A stretch of 64,000 nt of DNA from Natronobacterium texcoconense (lineage in GTDB: Archaea; Halobacteriota; Halobacteria; Halobacteriales; Natrialbaceae). The stretch is from positions 106,995 to 170,994 of the forward strand of contig NZ_FNLC01000002.1 in NCBI RefSeq assembly GCF_900104065.1, in the 5' to 3' direction. How positions within the stretch are numbered: position 1 is the stretch's first letter; each line of letters opens with the position of its first letter. Below the pieces are notes generated by a model. The model was not told where the DNA came from, ran no database searches, and saw only the letters and a program-made list of their open reading frames with translations. The translations under genes and the position numbers were made by a program. Below are positions 51,812 through 61,135 of this stretch, piece after piece.

Positions 51812-52477
51812 TTAAAGTGGTGTATCTTCGTTTATCAATTCAGCGTTTCCGTTAGCCTCACAACGGTGGGTGATGGTGGCAGTCACCGTTCGCCAAGTCG
51901 TCCCGACGTTCAATGAGAATTCCCCGCGCTCACGCGCGTCAAACCGCTCATCAGTTTGGTTCCTGATCTGTGAACTCACTTCCCCATCGTAGTCGGTAAA
52001 TGAGTCACCATTCCCGTCTTGATCTGTGCTTGCGTTTCGCCAAGTGTCACCATTGTACTCCCAGATGAGAGTTTGCTCGAAGCGATATCTTACATTGCCA
52101 GCAATGGTGGCACGAGCAGTATGGGATTCAGGTTGTTCACTCCATTCTGAGTTCGGTTCCACTTCCGAAACCCCTATAACCTCTGTTTGGTAGTCCCATT
52201 CCGGATTGAGAAGGACATCGATAACTCCTTCTTCCTGACTTTTCGTCAAGTCATCCTCCAACTCTTCTGGATGATCGGAACTGTCGTGCGCTTTGATGAA
52301 CTTGATCACTCCTTTCCGGTCATCTGGATCGAAATTGGTTGGATCATCTTTCCGGTTTGCTAATACGGTTCCAGGGATTGTAGTGAGGCCCACAGCTGCG
52401 GCAGCAGAACTAGCGGCGAACCGCCGTCGAGATATAGGCTCACTTGTTGGTTTCTCTTGAATCTGATCTTCCTGCAT
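51812..52477 (-). CDS. Tat-exported protein of unknown function
   Basis: A 221-residue protein with a Tat signal (EPISRRRFAASSAAAAVGLT, cleavage near VLANRKDD). The mature part begins with an acidic helix-rich stretch (DRKGVIKFIKAHDSSDHPEE), continues with a predicted beta region (ATIAGNVRYRFEQTLIWEYN) and ends TTWRTVTATITHRCEANGNA with one Cys. No lipobox. First gene of the three-gene cluster; an AT-rich promoter region (ttattatatttagttta) is just upstream. Family not recognised. Confidence 0.72.
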   Translation of the reverse strand: MQEDQIQEKPTSEPISRRRFAASSAAAAVGLTTIPGTVLANRKDDPTNFDPDDRKGVIKFIKAHDSSDHPEELEDDLTKSQEEGVIDVLLNPEWDYQTEVIGVSEVEPNSEWSEQPESHTARATIAGNVRYRFEQTLIWEYNGDTWRNASTDQDGNGDSFTDYDGEVSSQIRNQTDERFDARERGEFSLNVGTTWRTVTATITHRCEANGNAELINEDTPL

Positions 52478-52788
52478 TGCATATGGAAATTAGTGGTTTA
52501 TTATATTTAGTTTAATGGTCGTTAGATAAGCTAAAAATGGGTGATTGCGTCACTTGCAGGGAGGAGAACCAGTTGATTGGGAAATGTTCAAAGACTTGGT
52601 GAAAAATCAGGTTCTGAACAACTCAAACGAGACGAACACTACCGGACTGCAAATCTGAAGAGGGTGAATCAACTGCCGTTTTTGTGAATTCCTTAGTGTA
52701 GTGGATATGTGAATTATATACAAATGCTACCGAAGTCCAAATCCACTGGCCGTGGTGAATCACCACTGTTGGTCTGGTCCACATCTGC
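52478..52788. other. 311-bp right edge of the island
   Basis: AT-rich sequence containing the promoter of the three-gene cluster (52490-52520) and no credible gene. GC content rises abruptly at about 52740-52790 where the truncated btpA-family sequence begins, marking the island boundary. Confidence 0.55.
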
Positions 52789-53358
52789 CTGATCGCCTCG
52801 GCCGTCCGGCGCGAGGTCGACTGTCCGCTCGGGATCAACGTCCTCAGGAACGACGCGGAGGCCGCGCTGTCGATCGCAACCGCCGTCGGCGCTGATTTCG
52901 TCCGGGTTAACGTTCACGTCGGGACCGCCGCGACCGACCAGGGCGTCCTCGAGGGCGAGGCCCACGAAACGATGCGATTACGTGAGCGACTCGAGGCCGA
53001 CGTCGCCGTGCTCGCGGACGTGCACGTCAAACACGCGACGCCGATCGGCGAAACCGAAATCGAACGGGCCGCACGGGAGACGGTCGAGCGCGGCCGGGCC
53101 GACGGCGTACTCGTCTCGGGATCGGGAACCGGTCGCGAAACGTCGCTCGAAGACCTCGAGCGCGTCGTCGACGCCGTTCCGGAGACGCCGGTGCTGGTCG
53201 GCAGCGGCGTGACGCCCGAGACGGTCGGCGATTGCCTCGAGGCGGGTGCCGACGGCGTCATTGTCGGAACGGCGCTCAAGGAAGGCGAGGAGACGACGAA
53301 CCCGGTCTCCCGAGCACGCGTCGAGACGCTCGTCTCGGCAGTCGACGACCGGGATTAA
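52789..53358 (+). pseudogene. BtpA-family gene truncated at its 5' end
   Basis: From about 52789 the frame reads IASAVRREVDCPLGINVLRND, then AALSIATAVGADFVRVNVHVG, AHETMRLRERLEADVAVLAD, VKHATPIGETEIERAA and DGVIVGTALKEGEETTNPVS to the stop at 53356-53358. This is the C-terminal two thirds of a TIM-barrel BtpA/photosystem-I-biogenesis-like protein, normally ~260-270 residues. The first ~80-100 residues and the start are missing; a stop (TGA at 52757) blocks the frame upstream. An internal ATG at 52972 could give a 128-residue product, but half the barrel would be absent. It converges with the alcohol dehydrogenase by 4 bases. Confidence 0.78.
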
Positions 53359-54680
53359 GGCTCCCAGTTGTACAGCGCGTCCCGGAAGATGTCGGCGGCA
53401 TCTTCCTCGGTGACGGGACGGGGGTTACACCGCAGGAGTCGCTGCTGGGTTTCGACGGTCTGGGACGCGAGCCAGTCGACGTCCTCCTCGGTGACCCCGG
53501 CGAGTTCGTTGAGGCCGCTGGGGATGACGTTCAGGTCCTGCTGGAGGCGGATATACTCCTCCTTGGCCCGATCGGCGGCCTCGCGCGTGCTCAGTCCGTC
53601 GGTATCGGCTCCAAGCATCTCGGCTACCTCGGCGAACCGTTCGGGATCGCTGGCGGCGTTGTACCCGAGCGTGCTCGCCGGCGTGAGGACGGCGATCGTC
53701 TCGCCGTGGTACGTGTGATAGCGGTTCCCGACCGGGTAGGCCATCGCGTGACAGAGACTCGCGCCGGCGGTAAGGCCGGCGATCGCGCCGAACAGCGCGC
53801 CCTTGAGCATGGCTGCACGGGCCTCGATGTCGTCGCCGTTGTGGACTGCCGTCCGGATGTTGCTCGAGAGTAACGAGATGGCCTTCTCGGAGAACATCTC
53901 GGTCAACTCCGTTCGGCCGGCATAAACTGGCCGCTCCTGTGGGTTCGACGCCCGAAGCAGGCCGTCGAACGAGTGGGTCGTGTACCCCTCGATGGCGTGC
54001 CCGAGGGCGTCCATCGCGACCTTTCCAGTGAGGTCCGCCGGAAGCGTCGTCGTGAACGTCGGATCGAGTACCGCCGCGTCGGCACGAACGTGGTTGCTCG
54101 AGATGCCTTCCTTGATGTTTTTCTCCTCGACAGAGAAGATCGCGACCGGCGAAATCTCGGAGCCGGTGCCCGCGGTCGTCGGCATGAGCACCAGCGGCGG
54201 GCCCGACTCCGTCAGCGGTTCGCCCTCACCCGTCGGCTCGGCGATGTAATCCAGCACCTCGCCGCCGTTGGCGATCACCGCTCGCGTCGCCTTCGCCACA
54301 TCGAGACAGCTTCCGCCGCCGAAGCCGACGTAGAAGTCGTAGCCGTCCGCGCCTTCGTTCGCGCGGACGAACTCGATACAACTGTCGACGTTCTCGATCG
54401 AGGGTTCGCGTTCGACGCCGTCCCAGACGGTGACGTCGTATCCCGCGTCCTCGAGGTGGTCGGTGACGCGGTCGACGTGGCCGACGTCGACCAGCGTCTC
54501 GTCGGTGACCACGAGCCCGTGCGGGTCCTCGTCCGCGTCGACACCCAGATCCGAAAGCTGGAAGCCCAGTTCCGCGACGGCGTTGCGCCCGAACCGGAGC
54601 TGTGGCATCTGGAGGTGCCAGACCGTCTCGGGACCGAGTTCGTGATCGGCTGCCGAGACGGACCGATCGTATCCCATCAT
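53355..54680 (-). CDS. Iron-containing alcohol dehydrogenase
   Basis: A 441-residue protein (ATG 54678-54680; the next codon is also ATG). Group III Fe-ADH features: FYVGFGGGSCLDVAKATRAV, PLVLMPTTAGTGSEISPVAI, metal ligands in MDALGHAIEGYTTHSF and in GASLCHAMAYPVGNRYHTYHG. The length and pattern also fit the hydroxyacid-oxoacid transhydrogenase branch, so the substrate is open. Confidence 0.9.
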   Translation of the reverse strand: MMGYDRSVSAADHELGPETVWHLQMPQLRFGRNAVAELGFQLSDLGVDADEDPHGLVVTDETLVDVGHVDRVTDHLEDAGYDVTVWDGVEREPSIENVDSCIEFVRANEGADGYDFYVGFGGGSCLDVAKATRAVIANGGEVLDYIAEPTGEGEPLTESGPPLVLMPTTAGTGSEISPVAIFSVEEKNIKEGISSNHVRADAAVLDPTFTTTLPADLTGKVAMDALGHAIEGYTTHSFDGLLRASNPQERPVYAGRTELTEMFSEKAISLLSSNIRTAVHNGDDIEARAAMLKGALFGAIAGLTAGASLCHAMAYPVGNRYHTYHGETIAVLTPASTLGYNAASDPERFAEVAEMLGADTDGLSTREAADRAKEEYIRLQQDLNVIPSGLNELAGVTEEDVDWLASQTVETQQRLLRCNPRPVTEEDAADIFRDALYNWEP

Positions 54681-54818
54681 AGCGATTCCACCGTGAAGGT
54701 CCGTTCGTTTCGACGAGTGCCGACACGCCCCAGTGTTACCATCGATAGCATAAACGCCCGGTACGCCGAACAAAATTATAAATATTGATACTCGAGTTAC
54801 GGCTGAAAACGGAACACG

Positions 54819-56060
54819 TTAGACACCGAGGATCAGCGGTCCGATCAGGACGCCCATCAGGTGGACGCGCCGAGCGCGCAGGCGGACGGGAACCATCCCG
54901 ATCGCCGCCGCAACGACGAAGATCGCGATTCCGAGAACGCCCGTGAACAGAAAGGAGAGGGCCAGCAGGAGCGCGAGGACGGCCGCCGATATCTTCCAGT
55001 AGGTCGTTCGCCCGACGAACTCGAGGTAGGCGTCTCCGAGGACGATCACGAGAACGAACCCGATCAGGCCGGCGACGACGACGCCCGCGACCAGGATCGG
55101 TAACTCGAGTGGTGCATCTGTGCTCTCGAAGGCGACCATCACGCCGGTCCGAGGCTGGCCGATCGCGACGAGTGCAAACAGCGCGAAGATGGTATTCGCC
55201 GTGTCGACGCCGCTGGTCGCGACGATGTACCCCCGGTCGCCGGCACCGCCGGGAACGAGCACCAGCACTGCGACGGCGGCGATCGCGGCCGAGATGCCCG
55301 GAATATAGCCGACGACGGCACCCGCGAGCGCGCCCGCCACTGCCGTCGCCCCGAGTAGCGGACGCGACAGTGCGATCGCGTCGTCGTCCTGTGGCGGAAT
55401 TCCGCTCCCGAAGATCGCGTCGATCAACACCGGCGCACCGAACAGTCCGGCGAAAAGCGGTGCGAGAGTGCCGCCGGCCTCGAGGGGCGCGTCCGGGGAG
55501 AGATCGAGCGTCAGCGCGCCGAGTCCGGCGGCGAGCGCGAACGAGAGCAACCCAGCGCCGCGGCCGCGCCACGTGCGTTCGGAGGCGACGAGCGCGACGA
55601 CGACCATCGCGAGCACGAGTGGGAGGTTCGCCATGAGAGTCGGATAGATGGCTGTGACGGCCTGCGTGACGGGAACGGCGAGTGGTACTGCGGCGAGTAC
55701 CGCGAGAACGCTCCCCAGCGCGGAGAGTCGGATGGCCTCGTACCCCCTGCCCTCGAGGACCATCCGGTGGCCCGGCAGCGAGGTGACGGCCATCTCTGCG
55801 TCGGGAACGCCGAGGGCCATCGCGGGGACGGCGTTGAGGAAGGTGTGAACGACGCCGGCCGAAAGCATCGCACAGCCGACGAAAAGCGGCGGTCCGGGAA
55901 CCGACGGTGCGAAGCCAGCGAGCAGGAGGGCGAAGTTGTTCGCGTGCAGTCCGGGAACGAGACCGCTGAGCGTGCCGAGAGCGGCCCCGGCGAGCAGCCA
56001 CGCGAGCAACTGGATCGTCAGGGCGGGATCGACGACGACCTCGACCGGACCAACAACCAT
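54819..56060 (-). CDS. TctA-family (tripartite tricarboxylate transporter type) permease
   Basis: A 413-residue membrane protein with 10-12 hydrophobic segments. The TctA-type glycine motifs appear twice: LGTLSGLVPGLHANNFALLL and AVVGYIPGISAAIAAVAV. VDTANTIFALFALVAIG is also typical. No periplasmic-type TctC receptor or TctB gene is adjacent, as in the archaeal stand-alone form. Substrate unknown. Confidence 0.88.
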   Translation of the reverse strand: MVVGPVEVVVDPALTIQLLAWLLAGAALGTLSGLVPGLHANNFALLLAGFAPSVPGPPLFVGCAMLSAGVVHTFLNAVPAMALGVPDAEMAVTSLPGHRMVLEGRGYEAIRLSALGSVLAVLAAVPLAVPVTQAVTAIYPTLMANLPLVLAMVVVALVASERTWRGRGAGLLSFALAAGLGALTLDLSPDAPLEAGGTLAPLFAGLFGAPVLIDAIFGSGIPPQDDDAIALSRPLLGATAVAGALAGAVVGYIPGISAAIAAVAVLVLVPGGAGDRGYIVATSGVDTANTIFALFALVAIGQPRTGVMVAFESTDAPLELPILVAGVVVAGLIGFVLVIVLGDAYLEFVGRTTYWKISAAVLALLLALSFLFTGVLGIAIFVVAAAIGMVPVRLRARRVHLMGVLIGPLILGV

Positions 56061-56108
56061 CGCCGCACCTGGCCGCTCGTTCGTACTTAAACCCGCGTCG
56101 AGCAGCGA

Positions 56109-57155
56109 TTACGGCTGCGACCAGACGCCCTGCTCGAGGTCGAGCAGCGTGACCACGACGACGTGTGGAACAGTCAGTACGGCGATACAGACGAGATACA
56201 GCGCCACGGCGTCGGGGACGGTCGCGGGCGTCTGGGGAACGAGAAGCGCCAGTCCGCCCAGAATCACGAGCGCGCCGGCCGTCAGGGGTGTGGCGTCGCG
56301 AGCGAACCGCGCCGTCGCGGTTCCGTAGGCTCCGTCAGCGAGCGCCTCGAGTGCGCCGTCGTCGACGAGTAGCGTCCGGAGAATGTGCCGGACCGAGTGC
56401 CACAGTGCGAAGTAGAGCCCGATCGCGAGTATCGGCGGGACGAGCGCGAAGAAGGCGACGAGTCCGAGCGTTTCGCCCGCATCGATCAGCCACGGCTCGA
56501 GCGCGTCCGCCCTGTGGTAGCCGAATGCGAGCGACAGAGCGATCAGCGCACCGAAGCCGGTGCCGACAGTCATCCGGACCGCCGGTTCGAACGCTGGCTC
56601 GAGCGCGGCCGCCGCGTTCGGATCGAACAGTCCCACCAGTGACTCCGCGACGAACGCGTACTGGTCGGGAAAGGCGACCAGCGGGACGAGCATCGGGAGT
56701 CCGCCACGAACGACGAGAGCGAGTATGCGAGCGGTTCGCGTCTCGAGGTGCGACGCGTCCACGAACTCGAGCAGGGCGTAGACGTCGCCCTGTCCCCAGT
56801 GCAGTAGCGTCACGAGGATGAAGAGAGCGAACGCGGTCGCGGGAGTGACGAACCAGACGACGGCGTAGCTCGCACCGACGACGAGGTAGAGCAGTCCGAC
56901 GAACGCCATCGACCGAGGCGTAACAGGATCGCGCCGTGCACGCGGAAGCACGAGGTGGTCGACGGCACCGTGTGGAAGTCCGAAGAGGAGGACGGTCGCC
57001 ACGAGCGGGAGGTACTGGTAGACGAGTGGCAGGGAGTCGACGGCGGCGACGGTTGCGAGCCCGGAGACGACTGTGAGGACGCCGAACCCGAGACTGAGAC
57101 GTCTCGCTCGCCGCTTCGGGTCGGTCATCGACTCGAACGCGGCGTCAGCTCCCAC
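56109..57155 (-). CDS. blh: Brp/Blh-type beta-carotene 15,15'-dioxygenase
   Basis: A 348-residue membrane protein with about eight helices and the conserved His residues of the Brp/Blh family: LFGLPHGAVDHLVLPR, LVTLLHWGQGDVYAL, LYFALWHSVRHILR and VLTVPHVVVVTLL. It cleaves beta-carotene to two retinals. The GTG at 57153-57155 is preferred because GGAGGTGA, which overlaps the crtY stop, stands six bases upstream; ATG at 57128 is the alternative. It is coupled to the lycopene cyclase, giving two successive steps of retinal synthesis. Confidence 0.92.
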   Translation of the reverse strand: MGADAAFESMTDPKRRARRLSLGFGVLTVVSGLATVAAVDSLPLVYQYLPLVATVLLFGLPHGAVDHLVLPRARRDPVTPRSMAFVGLLYLVVGASYAVVWFVTPATAFALFILVTLLHWGQGDVYALLEFVDASHLETRTARILALVVRGGLPMLVPLVAFPDQYAFVAESLVGLFDPNAAAALEPAFEPAVRMTVGTGFGALIALSLAFGYHRADALEPWLIDAGETLGLVAFFALVPPILAIGLYFALWHSVRHILRTLLVDDGALEALADGAYGTATARFARDATPLTAGALVILGGLALLVPQTPATVPDAVALYLVCIAVLTVPHVVVVTLLDLEQGVWSQP

Positions 57156-57161
57156 GGTCAG

Positions 57162-57923
57162 TCACCTCCGAACCTGGTGGAGTCGCTCGAGTGACGGCAG
57201 TTCGTGGGCGCGGTCGATCAGCCAGACGTAGAGCACGATCCCCTGGACGACGAAGACGTTCGTCAGGAGGAAAAAGAGCGCCTCCTCGATCGGAAGCCCC
57301 GCGAGCGCGTAGCCGGTGGTGTGGGTCTCGGAGATAACCCAAATCCCCCACTCGATGGCGATTCGGTCGGCGAGCCACAGGTACAGCGTCGGGAGGGAAA
57401 CGGCGAGCGCGACGGGGCGGCGAACGTGCCACAGGTACGTGAGTCCGAACGCCCACTGGATCGCGAGGATCGGTCCTGCCCAGAACAGCAGCGATCCGAG
57501 GTAGTACGTCGTCCCCTCGAGCAGCGTCCAGCCGGCGGCACAGATAACGAACCCTCCGAGGGCGCCGACGAGTCGATGGCTCGCGGGAATCCGGAGCGAG
57601 AGATCAGTCTTCGTGGGAAACTGAAAGAGGACGAGCGCAGTCAGGATCGGCTGCAGGACGAAAAAGAGGTACTCCTCGATAGGTGTATGCCAGAGTCGAC
57701 CCAGCACTACGTCCTCGCCGTACCACCAGACACCGACTGGGATCATGTGGTTAGTCCAGGGCGTCGTGTACGTCACTGCGAGAACGAGAATGATCGCGAG
57801 CCCCGTAACACCCTCGCGGGTCAGCCACGCATCGGATCGCCGGGCGGCGAGCCACCCGAGGACGAGAATCGGCGGGAGAACGAACACGGCGTGAAAGCCG
57901 AGATACGAGAGCGGTGGCGTCAT
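57162..57923 (-). CDS. crtY: Lycopene beta-cyclase (CrtYcd type)
   Basis: A 253-residue membrane protein made of two homologous halves, as in fused CrtYc-CrtYd: first half TTPWTNHMIPVGVWWYGEDV with TPIEEYLFFVLQPILT, second half ADRIAIEWGIWVISETHTTG with LPIEEALFFLLTNVFVV. It cyclises lycopene to beta-carotene, the substrate of the next gene (Blh). Its stop codon is part of the ribosome binding site of blh. Confidence 0.93.
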   Translation of the reverse strand: MTPPLSYLGFHAVFVLPPILVLGWLAARRSDAWLTREGVTGLAIILVLAVTYTTPWTNHMIPVGVWWYGEDVVLGRLWHTPIEEYLFFVLQPILTALVLFQFPTKTDLSLRIPASHRLVGALGGFVICAAGWTLLEGTTYYLGSLLFWAGPILAIQWAFGLTYLWHVRRPVALAVSLPTLYLWLADRIAIEWGIWVISETHTTGYALAGLPIEEALFFLLTNVFVVQGIVLYVWLIDRAHELPSLERLHQVRR

Positions 57924-58156
57924 CGGCTCGTCACTCGAGTGGACGTCTCGGTCGACCGGAAAGCGACGGCCGGAGCAGGCTCGATTCTCATTCGTCTACC
58001 GAACGGTCCCGTCCGAGCCCACGTAAAGAAACGGGCCACACTGTTCGGTTCGTCGGGTAGTCTCGGGGAGAAGGCACGAACTCACGAGAGCGTTACCACT
58101 GGTCGGCGAAGCGTCGCGCAAAAAATATCGATCGTTTCCAGGTCGTCGAAAACGAC

Positions 58157-58501
58157 TTAGCCGAAGAGTTCGCCGAGACCTTCGCCGTCGGCCTCCTCGT
58201 CTTCGTCGTCGTCCTCGTCCGTCGTGTCCGGAACGTCGGATTCCTCTTCTTCTCCACCTTCGTCGCCACCGTCGTCGGCGGCAGCGCCACCAGCAGCGGC
58301 ACCACCGGCGGCTGCGGCGGGTGCAGCGGCGGCTTCCTCGACGGCCTCGTCGATGTCGACGTCCTCGAGCGCGGCGACGAGCGCCTTGACGCGGGACTCT
58401 TCGACGTCGACGCCAGCGGCGTCGAGCACGTCGGTGAGGTTGTCTTCGTTGATCTCTTCGCCCGATTCGTTCAGGATGAGTGCAGCGTAAACGTATTCCA
58501 T
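58157..58501 (-). CDS. rpl12: Ribosomal protein L12 (archaeal P1)
   Basis: A 114-residue archaeal P1: dimerisation helices [41 protein letters not shown], Ala-rich hinge ([16 protein letters not shown]), acidic tail ending EGLGELFG, the factor-binding end. Last gene of the L1-L10-L12 operon, 18 bases after L10. Multiple copies bind L10 to form the ribosomal stalk. Confidence 0.97.
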   Translation of the reverse strand: MEYVYAALILNESGEEINEDNLTDVLDAAGVDVEESRVKALVAALEDVDIDEAVEEAAAAPAAAAGGAAAGGAAADDGGDEGGEEEESDVPDTTDEDDDEDEEADGEGLGELFG

Positions 58502-58519
58502 TGTTAGATCCTCCGTTGA

Positions 58520-59560
58520 TTATCCGAACATCTCGCCGAGACCTTCTGCACCGTCACCGTCGTCTTCGTCGTCATCGTCGGTGTCGGCGTCGTCGGCCTC
58601 GGTCTCGTCTTGGTCGTCTGCCGATTCGTCTTCCTCGCCCTCGTCAGCGGCCGCCGGCGCTGCAGGCGCTTCGACGTCCTGCAGTTCGTCCGGCAGCGCT
58701 TCCTCGTCGTCGATCTGGGCAGCCAGCGCACGCAGCTGTGCGTCGGCCTTGGAGACGAGGTCGGGCATGAGTTCTTCGTCCTCGATGGCGGCCTGCAGGC
58801 CGAGGCTCTTGGCCTCGCCCGTGGCCTTGGCGACGAGCGTCGGGACCGTCGACGCGGTCGGGTACTCCGCATTGACTGCGAGGTTCCGTGCGCGAGCGGC
58901 GGCCGTTGCCACGTCGCTCTCGTAGGCCTCGACGTCGATGTCGAGGTCTTCGGGGTCGAAGAGCACGCCTTCGGCGACCACGGCACGCAGGTCGAGCCCG
59001 ACTTCCTTGGGCTCGATGCCGAGTTCGTTGAGGACGTTCGCCAGGTCCGCAGAGACTTCCCCGCCGGCCTCGAGGACCGTCGAGTCCTCCATGACCTGAA
59101 TCGAACCGTCCTCGATGCGTGCGTTCGCGCCGATGCCCTGGAGTTCGCCGACGAACGGCCCCGGGTCGACGCCCGTGTCCCCTTCGGGGATCACGATGTC
59201 GTTCGGGGCGACCTCGCCCTCGTTGATCGGAGCGGGCGTCTTCGACGCCTCGAGCTCCTTGTAGAGGGTGAAGGGGTTGTCGTTGGTCGCGACGAGACCA
59301 ACGTGGCCCTCGACGTGTTCGACGAGATCTTCGTAACCTGCATCCTCGAGCGCGCGGACCTGCAGAGTGTTACGGCTAACCCGCACTTCCGCGGTGCCGT
59401 ACAGGTCGCGGCGCATGTCCTGAAGCTGCTTCGAGGGGATGCCGGTGAGACCGACGATTCCGACGCTCTCGTAGTCCTCGAGGAGATCCGCGAGCTCCTC
59501 GACTTCTTCTTTCTTCCACTGGGGAAGGTTCTCGGTTTTGCGTTCAGCTTCAGCGCTCAT
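58520..59560 (-). CDS. rpl10: Ribosomal protein L10 (archaeal P0)
   Basis: A 346-residue P0: rRNA-binding N-terminal domain ([40 protein letters not shown]), insertion domain ([20 protein letters not shown]), L12-binding helices ([20 protein letters not shown]), acidic tail ending [10 protein letters not shown], nearly the same as the end of L12. One base separates it from L1. Base of the stalk that recruits elongation factors. Confidence 0.97.
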   Translation of the reverse strand: MSAEAERKTENLPQWKKEEVEELADLLEDYESVGIVGLTGIPSKQLQDMRRDLYGTAEVRVSRNTLQVRALEDAGYEDLVEHVEGHVGLVATNDNPFTLYKELEASKTPAPINEGEVAPNDIVIPEGDTGVDPGPFVGELQGIGANARIEDGSIQVMEDSTVLEAGGEVSADLANVLNELGIEPKEVGLDLRAVVAEGVLFDPEDLDIDVEAYESDVATAAARARNLAVNAEYPTASTVPTLVAKATGEAKSLGLQAAIEDEELMPDLVSKADAQLRALAAQIDDEEALPDELQDVEAPAAPAAADEGEEDESADDQDETEADDADTDDDDEDDGDGAEGLGEMFG

Positions 59561-59561
59561 G

Positions 59562-60194
59562 TTAGGCCACCTCCACGGATGGGCCCATGGTCGTCTTCAC
59601 GTAGACGCCATCGATGTTCTGGGGGCCCTTCTCGAGGTCGGCGTGCAGACGTCGCAGGACGACGTCGATGTTGTCGGCGACGTCTTCGGCGTCCATATCT
59701 TCGGACCCGACGAGCGTGTGGAACGTTCGTCGGTCGCCGGAGCGAAGCTGCACGGTGTTCTTGAGCCGGTTGACGGTCTCGACGACGTCGTCGTCGGGCG
59801 CGAGCGGATCCGGCATCTTCCCCCGGGGACCGAGAATGGTACCCAGGTGCCGGGCGATGTCTTGCATCATCGCTTCTTCGGCGATGAAGAAGTCCGTCTC
59901 GTCGGCCATATCCTTGGCTTCGTCGTCGTCAAGGTCGGCCACGTCGTCCTCCGAGAGGACCTCGTCCGCGACCTCTTCGGCGCGGACTGCGGTCTCGCCC
60001 TCGGCAATGACGGCGATTCGTGTCTCCTGTCCGGTTCCGGACGGGAGCACGATGGACTCGTCAACACGGTTCGACGGTTCGTTCAGGTCAAGGTCGCGCA
60101 AATTGATCGCGAGGTCTACCGTCTCGGTGAAGTTCCGATCGGGCGACTCCTCGAGTGCGCGAGCCACTGCGGTTTCAATATCCGAATCTGCCAT
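59562..60194 (-). CDS. rpl1: Ribosomal protein L1
   Basis: A 210-residue L1 with the typical [20 protein letters not shown] segment, [20 protein letters not shown] near the start and [15 protein letters not shown] at the end. ATG at 60192-60194 with a strong Shine-Dalgarno (GGAGGTG, 60200-60206). It binds 23S rRNA at the L1 stalk and, in haloarchaea, is known to control its own operon by binding a similar structure in the leader. First gene of the operon. Confidence 0.97.
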   Translation of the reverse strand: MADSDIETAVARALEESPDRNFTETVDLAINLRDLDLNEPSNRVDESIVLPSGTGQETRIAVIAEGETAVRAEEVADEVLSEDDVADLDDDEAKDMADETDFFIAEEAMMQDIARHLGTILGPRGKMPDPLAPDDDVVETVNRLKNTVQLRSGDRRTFHTLVGSEDMDAEDVADNIDVVLRRLHADLEKGPQNIDGVYVKTTMGPSVEVA

Positions 60195-60268
60195 CGTTCA
60201 CCTCCGTAGTACGCAGGGTGTGCTCCTACGGGTCAGTGAAACAGGCAATGCCTGTCTCTGTTGAAGGG
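60195..60268 (-). promoter_or_regulatory. Structured leader of the L1-L10-L12 operon, candidate L1 autoregulation site
   Basis: Between a TATA box (GGGTTTAAGTTTTCC on this strand, 60277-60291) and the L1 start there is a leader of about 70-75 bases. It contains the palindrome ACAGGCAATGCCTGT (60241-60255) and a pyrimidine/GTAGGAG stretch before the Shine-Dalgarno. A ~74-base leader resembling the 23S L1-binding site is known for this operon in Halobacterium; size and position agree. Confidence 0.6.
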
Positions 60269-60276
60269 AGTGTCAT

Positions 60277-60291
60277 GGAAAACTTAAACCC
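60277..60291 (-). promoter_or_regulatory. TATA/BRE promoter of the ribosomal stalk operon
   Basis: GGGTTTAAGTTTTCC on the minus strand. The TTTAAG core is ~83 bases upstream of the L1 start and ~25 upstream of the inferred transcription start. Clear AT-rich island in a GC-rich background. Confidence 0.6.
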
Positions 60292-60465
60292 GTCGAACTG
60301 GAGCGGGGAATCGACCGCTTGGGCAGGGGCACGGCCCGCGTGAACGGAACTCACGGACGATCGTCCCCGAGCCGTCTTCCGATCGGCTATCTTCCCGCTC
60401 TCGTCGCTCGTACCCGTGATTTCGGACCAAAAGGGTTATCTGGAGAGACCATCTATCATTCGGTT

Positions 60466-61071
60466 ATGTGGCCAGTAAATTTATATTCTGTTGGTGGTGC
60501 GTCCGAAACCACTACAGCCGGGGAGGTTGCCGTCGGCGGGATACTCGAGGTGTTCACGGCAGCCGACCCGCTCGTCCGTGCGGGCGCGGGGGTCCTCGGC
60601 ACGGTGGTCGTCGCGATGATCGTTCTCGGACTTCTGCAGGGGTACGGTCCCCGATCCGTAGCGAAGGCACGCCGGAGTCCGGTTATTTCGGGCTGTATCG
60701 GTCTGCCCGGCGCGCTCGTGATCGGCGGCCTCGCGTCGACCGGGCTGTTGATCGCCGATACGAGCCTCGGTATCTTCTTCGGCATCCCGCTCGTCGCGTT
60801 CGGCGCACTGGTCCTCCCGGTCCTGACGACGCTCGGATTCGTCGCGATCGGAACGTCGATCGCGGCACGGTTCGGACAGGACCGACTCGGTCCTGGCGTC
60901 CTCGTGGGGGGTCTCGTCGCTGGCCTCGCCTCCCTCTCGGTCGTCTCCGCCATCCTGCTGGTCGGTCTCGCCGCCTCTCTCGGCGTCGGAGCCGGATTCC
61001 GCGTCCTGATCGACGCTCGAGGCACGACACGGCCCGACGAGCGCACCGTTCCACCCGCGAACAAGATCTGA
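60466..61071 (+). CDS. Multi-pass membrane protein, hypothetical
   Basis: A 201-residue protein from ATG 60466 (MWPVNLYSVGGASETTTAGE). About five membrane segments (VLGTVVVAMIVLGLLQGYG, LPGALVIGGLASTGLLI, GIFFGIPLVAFGALVLPVLT, GLVAGLASLSVVSAILLVGLA). The pattern resembles bactofilin-neighbour membrane proteins in haloarchaea, but I cannot assign a family. A leaderless start is likely: the AT-rich ctatcattcggtt is just upstream. Confidence 0.75.
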   Translation: MWPVNLYSVGGASETTTAGEVAVGGILEVFTAADPLVRAGAGVLGTVVVAMIVLGLLQGYGPRSVAKARRSPVISGCIGLPGALVIGGLASTGLLIADTSLGIFFGIPLVAFGALVLPVLTTLGFVAIGTSIAARFGQDRLGPGVLVGGLVAGLASLSVVSAILLVGLAASLGVGAGFRVLIDARGTTRPDERTVPPANKI

Positions 61072-61135
61072 TTCAGCCACCTCGAATCCTGTCGGCGCCA
61101 CAAGTAGTTTTTTGCTCGCCGTCGACTCCGTATGC

